DNA of 64,000 nt from Clostridium puniceum (GTDB lineage: Bacteria > Bacillota > Clostridia > Clostridiales > Clostridiaceae): assembly GCF_002006345.1 (NCBI RefSeq), contig NZ_LZZM01000032.1, positions 43,139-107,138 on the forward strand, read 5' to 3'. This document shows positions 1-9,674 of the stretch, piece by piece. The position numbers and the translations under genes are program-made. The notes under the pieces were generated by a model, which saw nothing but the letters and a program-made list of their open reading frames with translations, was not told the DNA's origin and did not search any database. How positions within the stretch are numbered: position 1 is the first letter of the stretch; the number at the start of each line of letters is the position of its first letter.

Positions 1-1
1 T

Positions 2-1213
2 TTTAAAGAAATATCAAAATTACCTATTAATTCTTCAATTTCAGTAGTGGGTACACTAGTTGCTACTCCTGATGCAAAACAACCTTTTGAAGTTCAAGCA
101 AAAGAAGTTATTATTGAAGGAATGTCAAACTCTGATTATCCTCTCCAAAAGAAAAGACATACTTTTGAGTATTTAAGATCACTAGCTCATTTAAGACCTA
201 GAAGTAATGCTTTTTCAGCAACATTTAGAGTACGTTCTGTTGCAGCTTATGCTATACATAAGTTCTTCCAAGAACAAAACTTCGTATACACTCATACTCC
301 AATAATAACTGGTAGTGACTGTGAAGGTGCTGGGGAAATGTTTAGAGTAACAACTCTTGATCCTAAAGTCCCTGAATTAAACAAAGATGGAAGTATAGAT
401 TACAGCAAAGATTTCTTCGGAAAAGAAACAAATCTTACTGTTTCAGGTCAATTAAACGGTGAATGTTTTGCTTTAGCTTTCAGAAATATCTATACCTTCG
501 GACCAACTTTTAGAGCTGAAAATTCTAATACAACAAGACATGCTGCTGAGTTCTGGATGATAGAACCTGAAATAGCTTTTGCAGATTTACAAGATGATAT
601 GGAACTTGCAGAAAGCATGCTTAAGTATGTTATTAAATACGTTATGGATGAATGTCCTGAAGAATTAGAATTCTTTAATCAATTTGTTGATAAAGGTTTA
701 ATGGAAAGATTAAATCATGTAGTTTCATCAGATTTTGCTAGAGTTACTTACACAGATGCTGTTGAAATATTACAAAAATGTGGAAAACAATTTGATTACT
801 CTGTAGAATGGGGTATTGATCTACAAACAGAACATGAAAGATATCTTACTGAAGAACACTTTAAGAAACCTCTATTTGTAACAGATTATCCTAAAGATAT
901 AAAAGCCTTCTATATGAGGATGAATGATGACAATAAAACAGTTGCAGCTACTGATCTTCTAGTACCAGGAATCGGTGAAATCATAGGCGGAAGTCAAAGA
1001 GAAGAAAGATTAGACGTCTTAAAGGGCAGAATGGCTGAATTAGGCTTAAACGAAGAAGATTACTGGTGGTATTTAGAACTCCGAAAATATGGAGAAACTA
1101 AGCATGCAGGCTTTGGTTTAGGTTTTGAAAGATTAATCATGTACATTACTGGTATGACTAATATAAGAGATGTAATACCATTCCCTAGAACTCCAGGAAC
1201 AAGCGAGTTCTAA
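2..1213 (+). CDS. asnS: Asparaginyl-tRNA synthetase, 3' part (5' end outside window)
   Basis: Class II aminoacyl-tRNA synthetase that charges tRNA-Asn with asparagine in the cytoplasm. The frame is open from base 2, so the N-terminal part of the OB-fold anticodon-binding domain lies outside the window; the GTG at 47 is internal. About 403 residues are visible, against a usual length near 460. Motif 2 ([17 protein letters not shown]) and motif 3 ([15 protein letters not shown], followed by IPFPRTPG) are intact. The AsnRS-type C-terminal catalytic domain distinguishes it from AspRS, which carries an extra insertion domain. The gene ends with a hairpin terminator about 70 bases downstream. No sign of damage. 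Confidence 0.96.
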   Translation, partial: FKEISKLPINSSISVVGTLVATPDAKQPFEVQAKEVIIEGMSNSDYPLQKKRHTFEYLRSLAHLRPRSNAFSATFRVRSVAAYAIHKFFQEQNFVYTHTPIITGSDCEGAGEMFRVTTLDPKVPELNKDGSIDYSKDFFGKETNLTVSGQLNGECFALAFRNIYTFGPTFRAENSNTTRHAAEFWMIEPEIAFADLQDDMELAESMLKYVIKYVMDECPEELEFFNQFVDKGLMERLNHVVSSDFARVTYTDAVEILQKCGKQFDYSVEWGIDLQTEHERYLTEEHFKKPLFVTDYPKDIKAFYMRMNDDNKTVAATDLLVPGIGEIIGGSQREERLDVLKGRMAELGLNEEDYWWYLELRKYGETKHAGFGLGFERLIMYITGMTNIRDVIPFPRTPGTSEF

Positions 1214-1285
1214 TTAATTGATTTAAAGCACTTCAATTCGTACTATATTTTGTTTGATTTTTAATAATATTATTTTACAAGGGAT

Positions 1286-1318
1286 AAGAGGGGTAAATTT
1301 ATTTTACTTCTCTTTTTT
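1286..1318 (+). terminator. Rho-independent terminator of asnS
   Basis: A 12-base inverted repeat (1286-1297 with 1302-1313, two G-T pairs) is followed by a T run on the plus strand. Confidence 0.75.
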
Positions 1319-1369
1319 ATGTTAATCGTATGGATTAAAGTAAATAAGAAAATTAATACAATGCTCTTT

Positions 1370-1620
1370 CTCGGTTGTGCCAAATCTCCCGTACCTTTTC
1401 TTAAAATCTCAGATAATTTTTCACAAAAAAATATCACAAATTCATTTAGAATAATGTGATATTCTTAATTTACTACTTATTTTTACTGCTACACAATTAT
1501 ATGAAGAATGTGAACAAAGATTTTCTTCATACTCTTTGTATCGGGAAAAAGATATACACTTATCCATCTTTAGGACAGTTATAATCGTGAGCAGCATCCA
1601 CAAGAAAAATTGTGTTTAAA
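1370..1620 (-). pseudogene. Possible decayed transposase remnant
   Basis: There is no intact frame in this 510-base gap between asnS and the DeoR gene. On the minus strand, short frameshifted pieces read like a DDE transposase: FLVDAAHDYNCPKDG near 1565-1610 (a D-A-A-H-D-type motif seen in IS4/IS5-like transposases), then, after a frame change, a Lys/Glu-rich stretch near 1440-1560. Stops and frameshifts interrupt it, so no product is expected. The assignment rests on one motif and is weak; it could be random intergenic sequence. Confidence 0.3.
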
Positions 1621-1723
1621 AAGTGGCTTGTGATGTCAGCCTACCTGTGAAAAAATACGTAAAAATATAGGGAACTAAAATGACGCATTTTTCTCTAAAA
1701 TTCAATTATAATTATAGGGTTCA

Positions 1724-2482
1724 CTAATAAAGTACTTGAATCTTATTTTCTTCAAAAAATTGCACCCATATATCATCTGGGCATTTGTCCGTAACAATAT
1801 AATCAATATTTTTAAAATCTACAAGTTGCATAAATGCACTACGATCAAATTTTGTATGATCTACTAAAAGCGCAACTTCTGATGCCTGCTTAACCAAAAC
1901 TTTTTTAAATTCAACTTCCACTTCATTAGAGTCCAAAGCACCTTTTTCTTTATCCAATCCTTTACAGCTCATCAATAAAATATCTACATTATACCTTTTT
2001 ATCATATCTTTAGCCATACTACCTTGTAACGACAAAGAATTCTTGTTGAATATACCTCCAGTTGAAACTATTGTTAATTCTGATTGAGTAAATTCTCGTA
2101 AAACCTCTGTAGAATTTGTCAATAGCACAACGTCTTTCCTATTTCTTATTAATTTTAAAGTTTCTATTACAGTAGAACTAGAATCTGCTGCTATAGTAGT
2201 TTTATTTTTTAGTAATTCCATTGCTTTAATAGCAATTTTTTGTTTTTCTTCTAAATTAATTGTAGCCCTATTATAAAAATTTACGCCATCGAAAGAACCT
2301 TCTGTGTTTAATACCGCTCCTCCATATGTACGTGTTACTATCCCTTCTGATTCTAATTTTTCCAGATCTCTGCGAATTGTTTCTTCAGTTACATCAAGCT
2401 TGTCACTTAATTCTGAAACAAAAATCTTCTTATTATTAGTTACCAATTGCTTAATAATACTAAGTCTTTCTTTAGCCCTCAT
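1724..2482 (-). CDS. ydjF: DeoR-family transcriptional regulator (YdjF-like)
   Basis: Sugar-responsive repressor-type protein, 252 aa. Residues 1-60 form the DeoR winged helix-turn-helix (ERLSIIKQLV, then VTEETIRRDLEKLESEG). The rest is the DeoR sensor domain that binds a phosphorylated sugar intermediate. The ATG has an AAAGGAAG ribosome site. It is the last gene of the ydj-like cluster but is separated from the aldo/keto reductase gene by a strong hairpin, so it is probably transcribed mainly from its own promoter (-10-like TATAAT, complement at 2568-2573). It is the likely regulator of the cluster. From memory, length and position match E. coli YdjF. The effector is unknown. Confidence 0.85.
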   Translation of the reverse strand: MRAKERLSIIKQLVTNNKKIFVSELSDKLDVTEETIRRDLEKLESEGIVTRTYGGAVLNTEGSFDGVNFYNRATINLEEKQKIAIKAMELLKNKTTIAADSSSTVIETLKLIRNRKDVVLLTNSTEVLREFTQSELTIVSTGGIFNKNSLSLQGSMAKDMIKRYNVDILLMSCKGLDKEKGALDSNEVEVEFKKVLVKQASEVALLVDHTKFDRSAFMQLVDFKNIDYIVTDKCPDDIWVQFFEENKIQVLY

Positions 2483-2674
2483 AATAACTTTCTTCCTTTC
2501 TTATATAGTAACAGTTTATGTATCATAAATCCGATTCAGTAAATCAATATCATACTTTTGCTCTAATATTATATCATACAACAAAAGATTTCTAAAAGGT
2601 TTTTTTTTTGAAAAACATTTTATTTTATTGAATAAGTAAAATTTATGTCCTAATTAAACATATTCTATACAAAA

Positions 2675-2729
2675 ACACAAACTTAGTAGTAATTAGGTTA
2701 AGTGATTAAGATTACTACTAAGTTTGTGT
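2675..2729 (-). terminator. Long hairpin terminator after the ydjG-like gene
   Basis: A perfect 19-base inverted repeat (2675-2693 with 2711-2729, 17-base loop) lies downstream of the aldo/keto reductase gene. On the minus strand the right arm is followed by TTTTTG. It separates the metabolic operon from the DeoR gene. Confidence 0.75.
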
Positions 2730-2767
2730 ATCTGTATAATTAAATATTTTAATAAAACAAGTTTTTT

Positions 2768-3748
2768 TTATTGATCAATAGTTTCAGCCATATCTCGCAT
2801 TTTTTGTATATCTTCTTTAGATAATTGGATTTCAATTGATTTTACATTTTCCTTAATTTGATCTACCGTATTTGCTCCACTTAATAAATTAATGAAATCG
2901 CCTTGACCTAATATCCATGCTAGTGCTAAATTTGCAATTGTACAATTATATTTTTCGCAAAGTGGTTTCCATGCATCCATCATATCCATTGCTTTTTGCA
3001 TATTTTCAGGTTGGAACCATTTTTTATTGCATTGAGCACCTACAGGAACATAATCTCTTGGTAAACATCCACTTAGCAATCCTTGCTCTAATGGTGAATA
3101 TGCTTGAATTGTAATATTATTTTCTTTACAAATAGGAATTAATTCTTTTTCTATCTCACGGTCAAGAATACTATATTTTGCTTGTATAATATCTAGATCA
3201 CCATATTTTAAATATTCTTTAATATGCTCTATGTCAACATTAGCAGCACCAATTGCCTTTATTTTACCTTCCGCTTTAAGCTCATTTAAAACTTCCATTG
3301 TTTCAGAAATTGGTGTAAAGAATGGTTCTACAGCTTGCCAGTGAGTCATATAAACATCAACATAGTCAACTCCCATACGCTCTAAGCTTAGCTCTATTTC
3401 TTCACGAATTGACTCTTTAGATAAGTTTTTATATAACTGTGTATCTCCAACTTTATTAAATAAACTTCCTTCTCTAGTCCATACAATACCGCATTTTGTA
3501 ATTATAACAAAATCTTCACGCTTCATTCCTTGAAGTGCTTTACCTAAAATCACTTCGCTATTTCCAAAATTATAACCTGGAGCTGTATCCACTAAATTAA
3601 CTCCTAATTTAGGACATTCGCGTATAGTATCAATAGAAGTTTGAAGATCTTTATCTCCTCCCCATGCTGGACCTCCTCCAATTGACCATGTACCAAGTCC
3701 CATTCTTGAAATATCTATTCCCGTTTTTCCTAACTTCATTGTATTCAT
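2768..3748 (-). CDS. ydjG: Aldo/keto reductase (YdjG-like)
   Basis: NAD(P)H-dependent reductase of the aldo/keto reductase superfamily, a TIM barrel of 326 aa. The catalytic tetrad is visible: D54 and Y59 (DTAPGYNFG), K85 (IITKCG) and H136 (YMTHWQ). C-terminal cofactor-binding segments (SPLEQGLLSG, LSGANTVDQI) are present. The start has an AAAGGCAGG site. It lies 43 bases after the PfkB kinase gene in a five-step operon. It probably reduces an aldehyde released by the aldolase; the E. coli homologue YdjG is known as a methylglyoxal reductase, and the physiological substrate here is unknown. Length equals my recollection of E. coli YdjG. Confidence 0.88.
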   Translation of the reverse strand: MNTMKLGKTGIDISRMGLGTWSIGGGPAWGGDKDLQTSIDTIRECPKLGVNLVDTAPGYNFGNSEVILGKALQGMKREDFVIITKCGIVWTREGSLFNKVGDTQLYKNLSKESIREEIELSLERMGVDYVDVYMTHWQAVEPFFTPISETMEVLNELKAEGKIKAIGAANVDIEHIKEYLKYGDLDIIQAKYSILDREIEKELIPICKENNITIQAYSPLEQGLLSGCLPRDYVPVGAQCNKKWFQPENMQKAMDMMDAWKPLCEKYNCTIANLALAWILGQGDFINLLSGANTVDQIKENVKSIEIQLSKEDIQKMRDMAETIDQ

Positions 3749-3791
3749 TTTATAATCAACCTGCCTTTCACATTTATTAGTACGACTTATA

Positions 3792-4748
3792 TTATTTTTC
3801 CTTGTGGTATACCTGTAAAAGCTTTTCTACTTGCTCCCTATTTTGTACTCCTGTAGTAGCTCCTACACTCTGTACTGAAATGGCCGCAGTAACATTTGCA
3901 AATTCTGCACATTCTTTTAATGTCTTTCCATCCAGTATACCTGTAATAAATCCTGAAGCAAAATTATCTCCAGCTCCAATTGTGTCAATAGCTTTAATAT
4001 TTTTACAGGCAGGAATCTCTAAGGTCTGTTTATTATTTTTAATATAACAGCCTTTTTTTCCTGTTTTAATAACAACATTTTTTACGCCACATTCTAAAAA
4101 AATATCTGCTATTTCATTAAGATCTGTTTTTCCAGTTATTATACAAGCCTCTTCATAATTAGGGAAAAAATAATCTACATAGCTAAGAGCTTTTCGAATG
4201 TCCTCTAAGGTTTCACATAACCTTGCCTTTATCATATCTGCACAAATAATCAAATTGCTTTTCTTTGCTTCCATAAATATTTTTTCTAATGCAGGACCAT
4301 TCAACAGTGGATTATTAAAAATGCTTGCCAAAGATAGTAAACGAGCATCTTTAAACCTATCAAAATCTACATCTTCAATCGTCGTTCTCCATAAGCTTCC
4401 ATTTCTATTAGTGACGAAGGTTCTTTCTCCATCTTCTGTCACTAATCCTACATTGATTGAAGTATCAACATTTTCATCAATGTGAATGCTTTTTACATCA
4501 ATATTGTCTTTTTCACAAGCTTCTAAAATAAAGTTTCCTGCTGCATCTTTACCAATTCTGCTCATCAAAGCTACTTTATGTCCTAAACGTGAGATAATTG
4601 TCGCTTCATTAATGGCATCTCCACCAATAGTCATGGATATCCTATTTAATGGATATGATTCTATATCAAATATATTTTTACTAACAGGTTGCAGCGGAAT
4701 ATCTACAATTGCTGCACCAATACATATGACATCCAAATTTTTACTCAA
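3792..4748 (-). CDS. ydjH: PfkB-family sugar kinase (YdjH-like)
   Basis: Ribokinase/PfkB-fold carbohydrate kinase, 318 aa, predicted to phosphorylate a ketose or keto-sugar acid before aldol cleavage. The N-terminal substrate motif IGGDAINEAT (residues 41-50) and the C-terminal anion hole with catalytic base D261 (DTIGAGDNFASGF) are intact. It starts with TTG two bases after the aldolase stop, and its ribosome site (AGGCGGAG) lies inside the aldolase 3' end, so the two are translationally coupled. Raushel's group studied E. coli YdjH biochemically, as I recall with activity on unusual C1-carboxylated sugars; the in vivo substrate remains unclear. Confidence 0.88.
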   Translation of the reverse strand: MSKNLDVICIGAAIVDIPLQPVSKNIFDIESYPLNRISMTIGGDAINEATIISRLGHKVALMSRIGKDAAGNFILEACEKDNIDVKSIHIDENVDTSINVGLVTEDGERTFVTNRNGSLWRTTIEDVDFDRFKDARLLSLASIFNNPLLNGPALEKIFMEAKKSNLIICADMIKARLCETLEDIRKALSYVDYFFPNYEEACIITGKTDLNEIADIFLECGVKNVVIKTGKKGCYIKNNKQTLEIPACKNIKAIDTIGAGDNFASGFITGILDGKTLKECAEFANVTAAISVQSVGATTGVQNREQVEKLLQVYHKEK

Positions 4749-4750
4749 TT

Positions 4751-5587
4751 TTACTCCGCCTTTCTATCAGTTCCAAATAATCTAATTTTTTCCAACGCTC
4801 TTTGCTTAACTGCTGCACGAACTGTTCTTTCTAATTGTAAAAATGGTTCATTTTGATTTGCAACAACTGCTTCCATTGCTGCTTGACAAAGTTCAGTATG
4901 AATATTTATTTTACTAATACCTAGAGAAATTGCTTTTCTAATATCTTCATCACTAATACCTGAAGCACCATGCAATACTAAAGGAACAGAAACAGCATCT
5001 CTAACTTTTTCTATTACTTCAAAGTTTAATTTTGGTTCTGAAGTATATACACCATGTTGATTTCCAATTGCAACTGCTAAAGAATCACAACCTGTTCTTT
5101 CTACAAACTCAGCTGCTTGACTAGGATCTGTATATTGATAAGATGCAAGAGCTTCTTCATAAACAGTTTCATTTCCAACATGACCCAATTCTGCTTCAAC
5201 TGCAATTCCAAGTGGATGGAAGTAATCTACAACTTCTTTTGTTAATCTTATATTTTCTTCAAAATCACATGCTGATGCATCTCTCATAACAGAATTCATA
5301 CCATGATTATATGCATTTTGTACAATTTCCATACTACGTCCATGATCCCAGTGTGTAATAACTGGCACTGTTGCTTTCTTTGCCATAGAAACCATCATAT
5401 GTGAGAAATCTTCAAAAGACGTATTTCCTACAAATCCTGTTCCAAAAGATATAATAATTGGAGCTTTTGCTTCTTCTGCTGCATCTATAACTCCCATAAG
5501 CATTTCTGCATTCCATACATTAAAATGTGGAATTGCATATCCGCCTTCTTTTGCTTTATTTTCCCAATATCTAATATCTGCTAACAT
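4751..5587 (-). CDS. ydjI: Class II (zinc) ketose-phosphate aldolase (YdjI-like)
   Basis: Zinc-dependent aldolase of the fructose/tagatose-bisphosphate aldolase family, 278 aa, forming DHAP plus an aldehyde from a ketose phosphate. Catalytic D81 and zinc ligand H82 (THWDHG), the Glu ligand in EAELGHVG (E133) and the phosphate-binding HGASG loop followed by ISKINI are present. The ATG has an AAAAGGAG site. It sits between the zinc dehydrogenase and the kinase, as ydjI does in E. coli. An ordinary glycolytic FBA role is less likely given the context. E. coli YdjI was characterised in vitro with unusual aldehyde acceptors, and its natural substrate is unsettled. Confidence 0.9.
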   Translation of the reverse strand: MLADIRYWENKAKEGGYAIPHFNVWNAEMLMGVIDAAEEAKAPIIISFGTGFVGNTSFEDFSHMMVSMAKKATVPVITHWDHGRSMEIVQNAYNHGMNSVMRDASACDFEENIRLTKEVVDYFHPLGIAVEAELGHVGNETVYEEALASYQYTDPSQAAEFVERTGCDSLAVAIGNQHGVYTSEPKLNFEVIEKVRDAVSVPLVLHGASGISDEDIRKAISLGISKINIHTELCQAAMEAVVANQNEPFLQLERTVRAAVKQRALEKIRLFGTDRKAE

Positions 5588-5618
5588 AATTTTTTCTCCT
5601 TTTCATTCTTCAAATTTT

Positions 5619-6662
5619 TTAATTATTAATTTTTATAACACCTTTGATAATATCTTTTTTACAATTAATCGATTCATCAAATGCCTTTTGCACATCTTTA
5701 TAGTCATAAATATGAGTAACCATTGATATTACATCAATACTACCTGCTGAAATTGCTTCTATAGTCGTTGGATAACGATTTGCATAACGGAATACAGTCT
5801 GAATTGTTACTTCTCTATTAATTTTCAAGAAATTAATTGGAGTTTCACCTGGAATAGTACCTACAATCATTATTTTTCCACCACGTACTACTAAAAGCGG
5901 TGTTTGTTTTGCAGTTACTTGCGATCCAGCTGTTTCAAACACAATATCCGCACCTAAATCACCAAGAATCTCTTTGCACCTTGCAACTGTATCTTCTTCC
6001 AATCCATTAACAACTTCCATTGCCCCAAGTTTCTTTGCTAATTCTAATCTTTTAGGTAAAACATCTACTACTACAATTTCTGTAGCCCCCATAGCTTTAC
6101 AAGCCTGTAAAGTCATTAAACCAATACATCCTGCACCAAGAATAATAATTTTTTTACCTAATTTTGCATCTGCCTCCATTGCTGCATGCATACCAACTGC
6201 TGTAGGTTCAACCAATGCACCTTCAAGTGTTGACATATTATCAGGAAGCCTATATACAAAACTTTCAGGATGACATAAATAATTTGTCAAAGCTCCTCTA
6301 TAGTTTGGCTGTGTTGCCATAAAATCCACATCTGGACATATATTATATTTGCCTTCTAAACAAAAACGGCATTTTCCACAAGGAATTCCTGGTTCAATAC
6401 AAACTTTATCTCCTATTTTGAACTTAGTTACTTTTGTGCCAACTCCAACAACTTCACCAGCACATTCATGTCCTAGTCCAATCTTTTGATTTGGATCTGA
6501 TGGTGGTATAAATGGACCAGATTCAAATCCATGGACATCCGATCCACAAATACCTACATATTCTACTTTAATTAATACTTCATCTTCTTTGGGAACAGGT
6601 ATCGGAGCGTCTTTTATCTCCATTGTTCCAGGGACAACTAAAATTGCTTCTGTATTTTTCAC
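5619..6662 (-). CDS. ydjJ: Zinc-dependent alcohol/polyol dehydrogenase (YdjJ-like)
   Basis: Medium-chain dehydrogenase that should oxidise a secondary alcohol or polyol with NAD(P). It carries a catalytic zinc site (GICGSDVHG, GHECAGEVVGVG), four structural-zinc cysteines in CGKCRFCLEGKYNIC and a Rossmann motif (GAGCIGLMTLQ). Three in-frame starts compete: TTG 6671, TTG 6668 and GTG 6662. The AAAGGA site at 6673-6678 is best spaced for GTG 6662, which gives 347 aa beginning VKNTEAIL, the length and start I recall for E. coli YdjJ. It is closest to the sorbitol/L-iditol dehydrogenase group. Substrate unknown. Confidence 0.9.
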   Translation of the reverse strand: MKNTEAILVVPGTMEIKDAPIPVPKEDEVLIKVEYVGICGSDVHGFESGPFIPPSDPNQKIGLGHECAGEVVGVGTKVTKFKIGDKVCIEPGIPCGKCRFCLEGKYNICPDVDFMATQPNYRGALTNYLCHPESFVYRLPDNMSTLEGALVEPTAVGMHAAMEADAKLGKKIIILGAGCIGLMTLQACKAMGATEIVVVDVLPKRLELAKKLGAMEVVNGLEEDTVARCKEILGDLGADIVFETAGSQVTAKQTPLLVVRGGKIMIVGTIPGETPINFLKINREVTIQTVFRYANRYPTTIEAISAGSIDVISMVTHIYDYKDVQKAFDESINCKKDIIKGVIKINN

Positions 6663-6740
6663 TTTCAACAAATCCTTTCTGTCACATTTTTATTGATGGT
6701 TTGCCCTATAGTTAGAGCAAATCTATTACAAATATATTTA

Positions 6741-8120
6741 TTATTCTGCAGCAGCCCCTATTTCCTCAACAGACGCTTTTCTACTATCAATACCTAAAAA
6801 TGCTATTGCTAATGCTGCAACGATAGCTACTGCACCCAATAAAGTGAATACTCCTTTTACTCCAGCACTTGTTAATAATGATGCTACTGCATATGGTGTT
6901 AAAATACCACTAATACGTCCAATTGAATTAGCAAGTCCTGACCCACGTAACTTTGCTTCAGTAGGCCAAATTTCAGGAACATATACAGCTGACGCATAAC
7001 AAACATACATATATACAATTGTAATTAGGAAGAATCCAATAATACTAATTACAGTCATATCAGTTTGTAATGAATAAACATATCCTAGAACAGCCATACA
7101 TACTAATAATCCAATCCCCATCACTTTACGCGGAACTTTATCCATTACAATTGCTGCAATAAATACTCCAAGTGGAGCCCCAAACATACTCATTGTATTC
7201 ATAACTACAGATTTTTTAATATCTACACCTTGTTGAAGGAAGATAGTTGGCAGCCAATTGATCAAAGTATATTGAATAACATTCATTGCAATTAATACAA
7301 AGGCACCTAGAATAACTCTCTTTAATAATTCTCCTTTAAACAAATGAGAATACGGAATAACTTTTTCTTTTGCTTTCTCAGCAGGTATCTCTTCAACAGG
7401 AGCTAATTTTTGCCCTGTCCTACGCTCTACTTCTGCTTCAATTTCCGACATTAATTTTTCTGCTTCTTCATATCTACCTTGTGATTCTAACCAACGTGGA
7501 GATTCAGGAAATTTTGCGTTCACAAATATGAAATGTATAATCGAAATTACAGCTGGAATTGCAAACATTAACCTCCAACTCATATCTGGTGCTACAAGTG
7601 GTGTAATAACCATTGAAATCAAAGATGAAATTGGATATGCCCAGTTACCAAGAAATGAGTTTCTTCCTGACCATGTACCACGACTATCGCCTGGAACATA
7701 CTCTGTAAATCCTGCAAATAGTGTTACAAGTAATGCACCAAGACCAAATCCCATTAAGAAACGACATACTATAATAAATGTCATATTTGGTGCAAAAGCT
7801 GCTGAAAGCAATGGAATAATATACATTATCATACATATCCTATATCCATTTCTACGTCCAAACTTATCACCAATAATCCCCCCTAAAATAGAGCCTAAAA
7901 ACATCCCTGCAGTTGTCAAAGATGAAAATATAGCACTTGTGGAATTATTTGTCCATCCAAGAACTTTTAATTGTGCTAAAATCAGTCCCCCAACACTATT
8001 AATCATTCCTCCAAACAATAACCCTAATCCAACCAAAGAAAACATTTTCCAATGCCAAGAAGAACTAGGCAGACGATCAAGTCTTGCACCACAATTTGGT
8101 TTTGCCACTTTATTATCCAT
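6741..8120 (-). CDS. ydjK: MFS sugar/organic-acid transporter (YdjK-like)
   Basis: Twelve-helix major facilitator, probably the importer for the cluster's substrate. It contains the loop 2-3 signature GDKFGRRNG, PESPRW after helix 6 and PEIWPTEAKLRGSG in the second half, typical of the sugar-porter/aromatic-acid:H+ symporter region. The longest frame starts at 8141, but the GGAGG at 8131-8135 fits ATG 8118-8120, giving 459 aa, the same length as the paralogue at 10277-11656. The two open alike (GARLDRLPSSSWHWK versus GARIDRLPTSKWHYK). It sits between the two dehydrogenase genes, as ydjK does in E. coli. Confidence 0.88.
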   Translation of the reverse strand: MDNKVAKPNCGARLDRLPSSSWHWKMFSLVGLGLLFGGMINSVGGLILAQLKVLGWTNNSTSAIFSSLTTAGMFLGSILGGIIGDKFGRRNGYRICMIMYIIPLLSAAFAPNMTFIIVCRFLMGFGLGALLVTLFAGFTEYVPGDSRGTWSGRNSFLGNWAYPISSLISMVITPLVAPDMSWRLMFAIPAVISIIHFIFVNAKFPESPRWLESQGRYEEAEKLMSEIEAEVERRTGQKLAPVEEIPAEKAKEKVIPYSHLFKGELLKRVILGAFVLIAMNVIQYTLINWLPTIFLQQGVDIKKSVVMNTMSMFGAPLGVFIAAIVMDKVPRKVMGIGLLVCMAVLGYVYSLQTDMTVISIIGFFLITIVYMYVCYASAVYVPEIWPTEAKLRGSGLANSIGRISGILTPYAVASLLTSAGVKGVFTLLGAVAIVAALAIAFLGIDSRKASVEEIGAAAE

Positions 8121-8352
8121 AATATAAAATCCTCCAAACATATTTACTTTTCAACCGATTAATTTATAAATTTACTTTTTGATAAATAACAAATATCAGC
8201 AACGATATATTTTTCATATGTTTTTATTATTTATTTTTGTTAATATATTTAAGTAAGTCTAATTTCCTAAGATTGAATCTCTAAAAATTTTCTATAGTAA
8301 AACAAATGAGATTTTATAAAATTAAAGTATAAATTTCACTTTATTATGAAAT

Positions 8353-8459
8353 ATATATGTTCTAATTAAACAATATTTATTTTATGTTATCATTTACATT
8401 ATAGTTACTATGATTCATTATTTAGCTATTGAAAGGTAAAATTAATTAGAACATATATC
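8353..8459. repeat. MITE-like element, copy A (107 bases)
   Basis: A 17-base arm, ATATATGTTCTAATTAA (8353-8369), recurs as a perfect inverted copy at 8443-8459 around an AT-rich non-coding core. Two more copies with the same arms lie at 48358 and 51011. It sits between the ydjL- and ydjK-like genes and occupies most of that 360-base gap. Confidence 0.6.
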
Positions 8460-8482
8460 TAATCTATTTCTGCAATTGTTTA

Positions 8483-9556
8483 TTAATCACAGTCATAATG
8501 CATTATAACTTTTATTGCATCCATATTTGCCATTGCTTCAAATCCTTTTTCCCATTCAGAAAGACCTAGTCTGTGAGTGATCATTGGTTGAACTTTTATT
8601 CTACCAGTTTCTAATAGTCTAATTGCATTTCTCCAAGATGTAGTATCATATCCCATATGCCCAATAATGTTAATTGCATTTACTGTAATATCATTTATTG
8701 AAAATTCCATTGGTTTGAAGCCCATTCCTACACGAACAACTTCTCCATTTGGTCTAAGCATTTCAATAGCTTGTTTTAATGCAATGTTAGCGCCTGAACA
8801 TTCAACAACTAAACCAAGATTGTCTCTACCACAAATTTCTCTGCATCTTTTAACAACATCTTCTTTAGATCCATTCACTACATGAGTAGCACCTAATTCT
8901 TTTGCAACTCCAAAACGTACTTTAGTATCATCTTCTAATCCAATAACAACAATATTTACTGCTCCCATAATTTTAGCAATTTGTACTGAAAATAATCCTA
9001 ATGGACCAGTACCAAACACAACTACATCTTGTCCTGGAAGTAACTTAGATCTTTGAGCTATAGCTTTATATGCATTACAAATTGGATCAAGTACTGCTGC
9101 CTCTTCATATTTAACATTCTCTGGAATTTCCCATATAGCATGTTTATGTATTCTTAAAATTTCTCCAGGAATAACACAATATTTAGTAAAACCTCCACCC
9201 CATCTATTATTATCTAATCCTAAATTTACTTTTTCAGGACATGTAATGAAGTCTCCTGTTTCGCAAGAAGGACATGTTCCACACACATGACCAGTGTTAT
9301 CTGAAACTATTCTTTGACCCACTTTCCAATCTTTAACGCTTTTACCTACTTTAACAATATTCCCTGCAAATTCATGCCCACGGATTGAGTTAAATTCATC
9401 TGATCCGTTTTCAACTCTAAAATGTTTCATATCTGCACCACAGATTGCTGCTGCTTTAATTTCTACAATTATGTCTTCATCTCCACATTCTGGTTCTGGA
9501 ACATCAATAAATCTGTAACCACCAAATTTTTTACCATATCTTGCTAATGCTTTCAT
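8483..9556 (-). CDS. ydjL: Zinc-dependent alcohol dehydrogenase (YdjL-like)
   Basis: Second medium-chain zinc dehydrogenase of the cluster, 357 aa, only distantly similar to the YdjJ-like protein. Catalytic-zinc motifs (AAICGADMKHF, RGHEFAGNIVKVG), structural-zinc cysteines (CGTCPSCETGDFITC) and the nucleotide-binding GTGPLGLFSVQ are present. The ATG has a strong AGGAGG site. It is the first gene of the operon, behind a good sigma-A promoter with a cre-like site. The sequence resembles E. coli YdjL very closely as I recall it, which for an enterobacterial-clostridial pair suggests lateral transfer. Substrate unknown; threonine or sorbitol dehydrogenase annotations would be guesses. Confidence 0.9.
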   Translation of the reverse strand: MKALARYGKKFGGYRFIDVPEPECGDEDIIVEIKAAAICGADMKHFRVENGSDEFNSIRGHEFAGNIVKVGKSVKDWKVGQRIVSDNTGHVCGTCPSCETGDFITCPEKVNLGLDNNRWGGGFTKYCVIPGEILRIHKHAIWEIPENVKYEEAAVLDPICNAYKAIAQRSKLLPGQDVVVFGTGPLGLFSVQIAKIMGAVNIVVIGLEDDTKVRFGVAKELGATHVVNGSKEDVVKRCREICGRDNLGLVVECSGANIALKQAIEMLRPNGEVVRVGMGFKPMEFSINDITVNAINIIGHMGYDTTSWRNAIRLLETGRIKVQPMITHRLGLSEWEKGFEAMANMDAIKVIMHYDCD

Positions 9557-9654
9557 AATGAATTCCTCCTAAAACTTTTAATTTTTTTAAGTTAATAAAT
9601 ATATATCTTCAACTTATACTAGTTATTATTTTAGTTGCTTCAGCGAATTATTTC

Positions 9655-9668
9655 TGAAACAGTTTACA
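9655..9668 (-). promoter_or_regulatory. Candidate cre (CcpA) site
   Basis: TGTAAACTGTTTCA on the minus strand differs at one position from the cre consensus TGNAARCGNWWWCA. It falls at about +1 to +14 of the operon promoter, a standard place for carbon-catabolite repression. Confidence 0.5.
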
Positions 9669-9674
9669 AGTATC

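Noticed and set aside
7528..8127. 199-aa plus-strand frame opposite the YdjK-like carrier
   Set aside because: Shadow of the membrane-protein gene, without a ribosome site and without family signatures.
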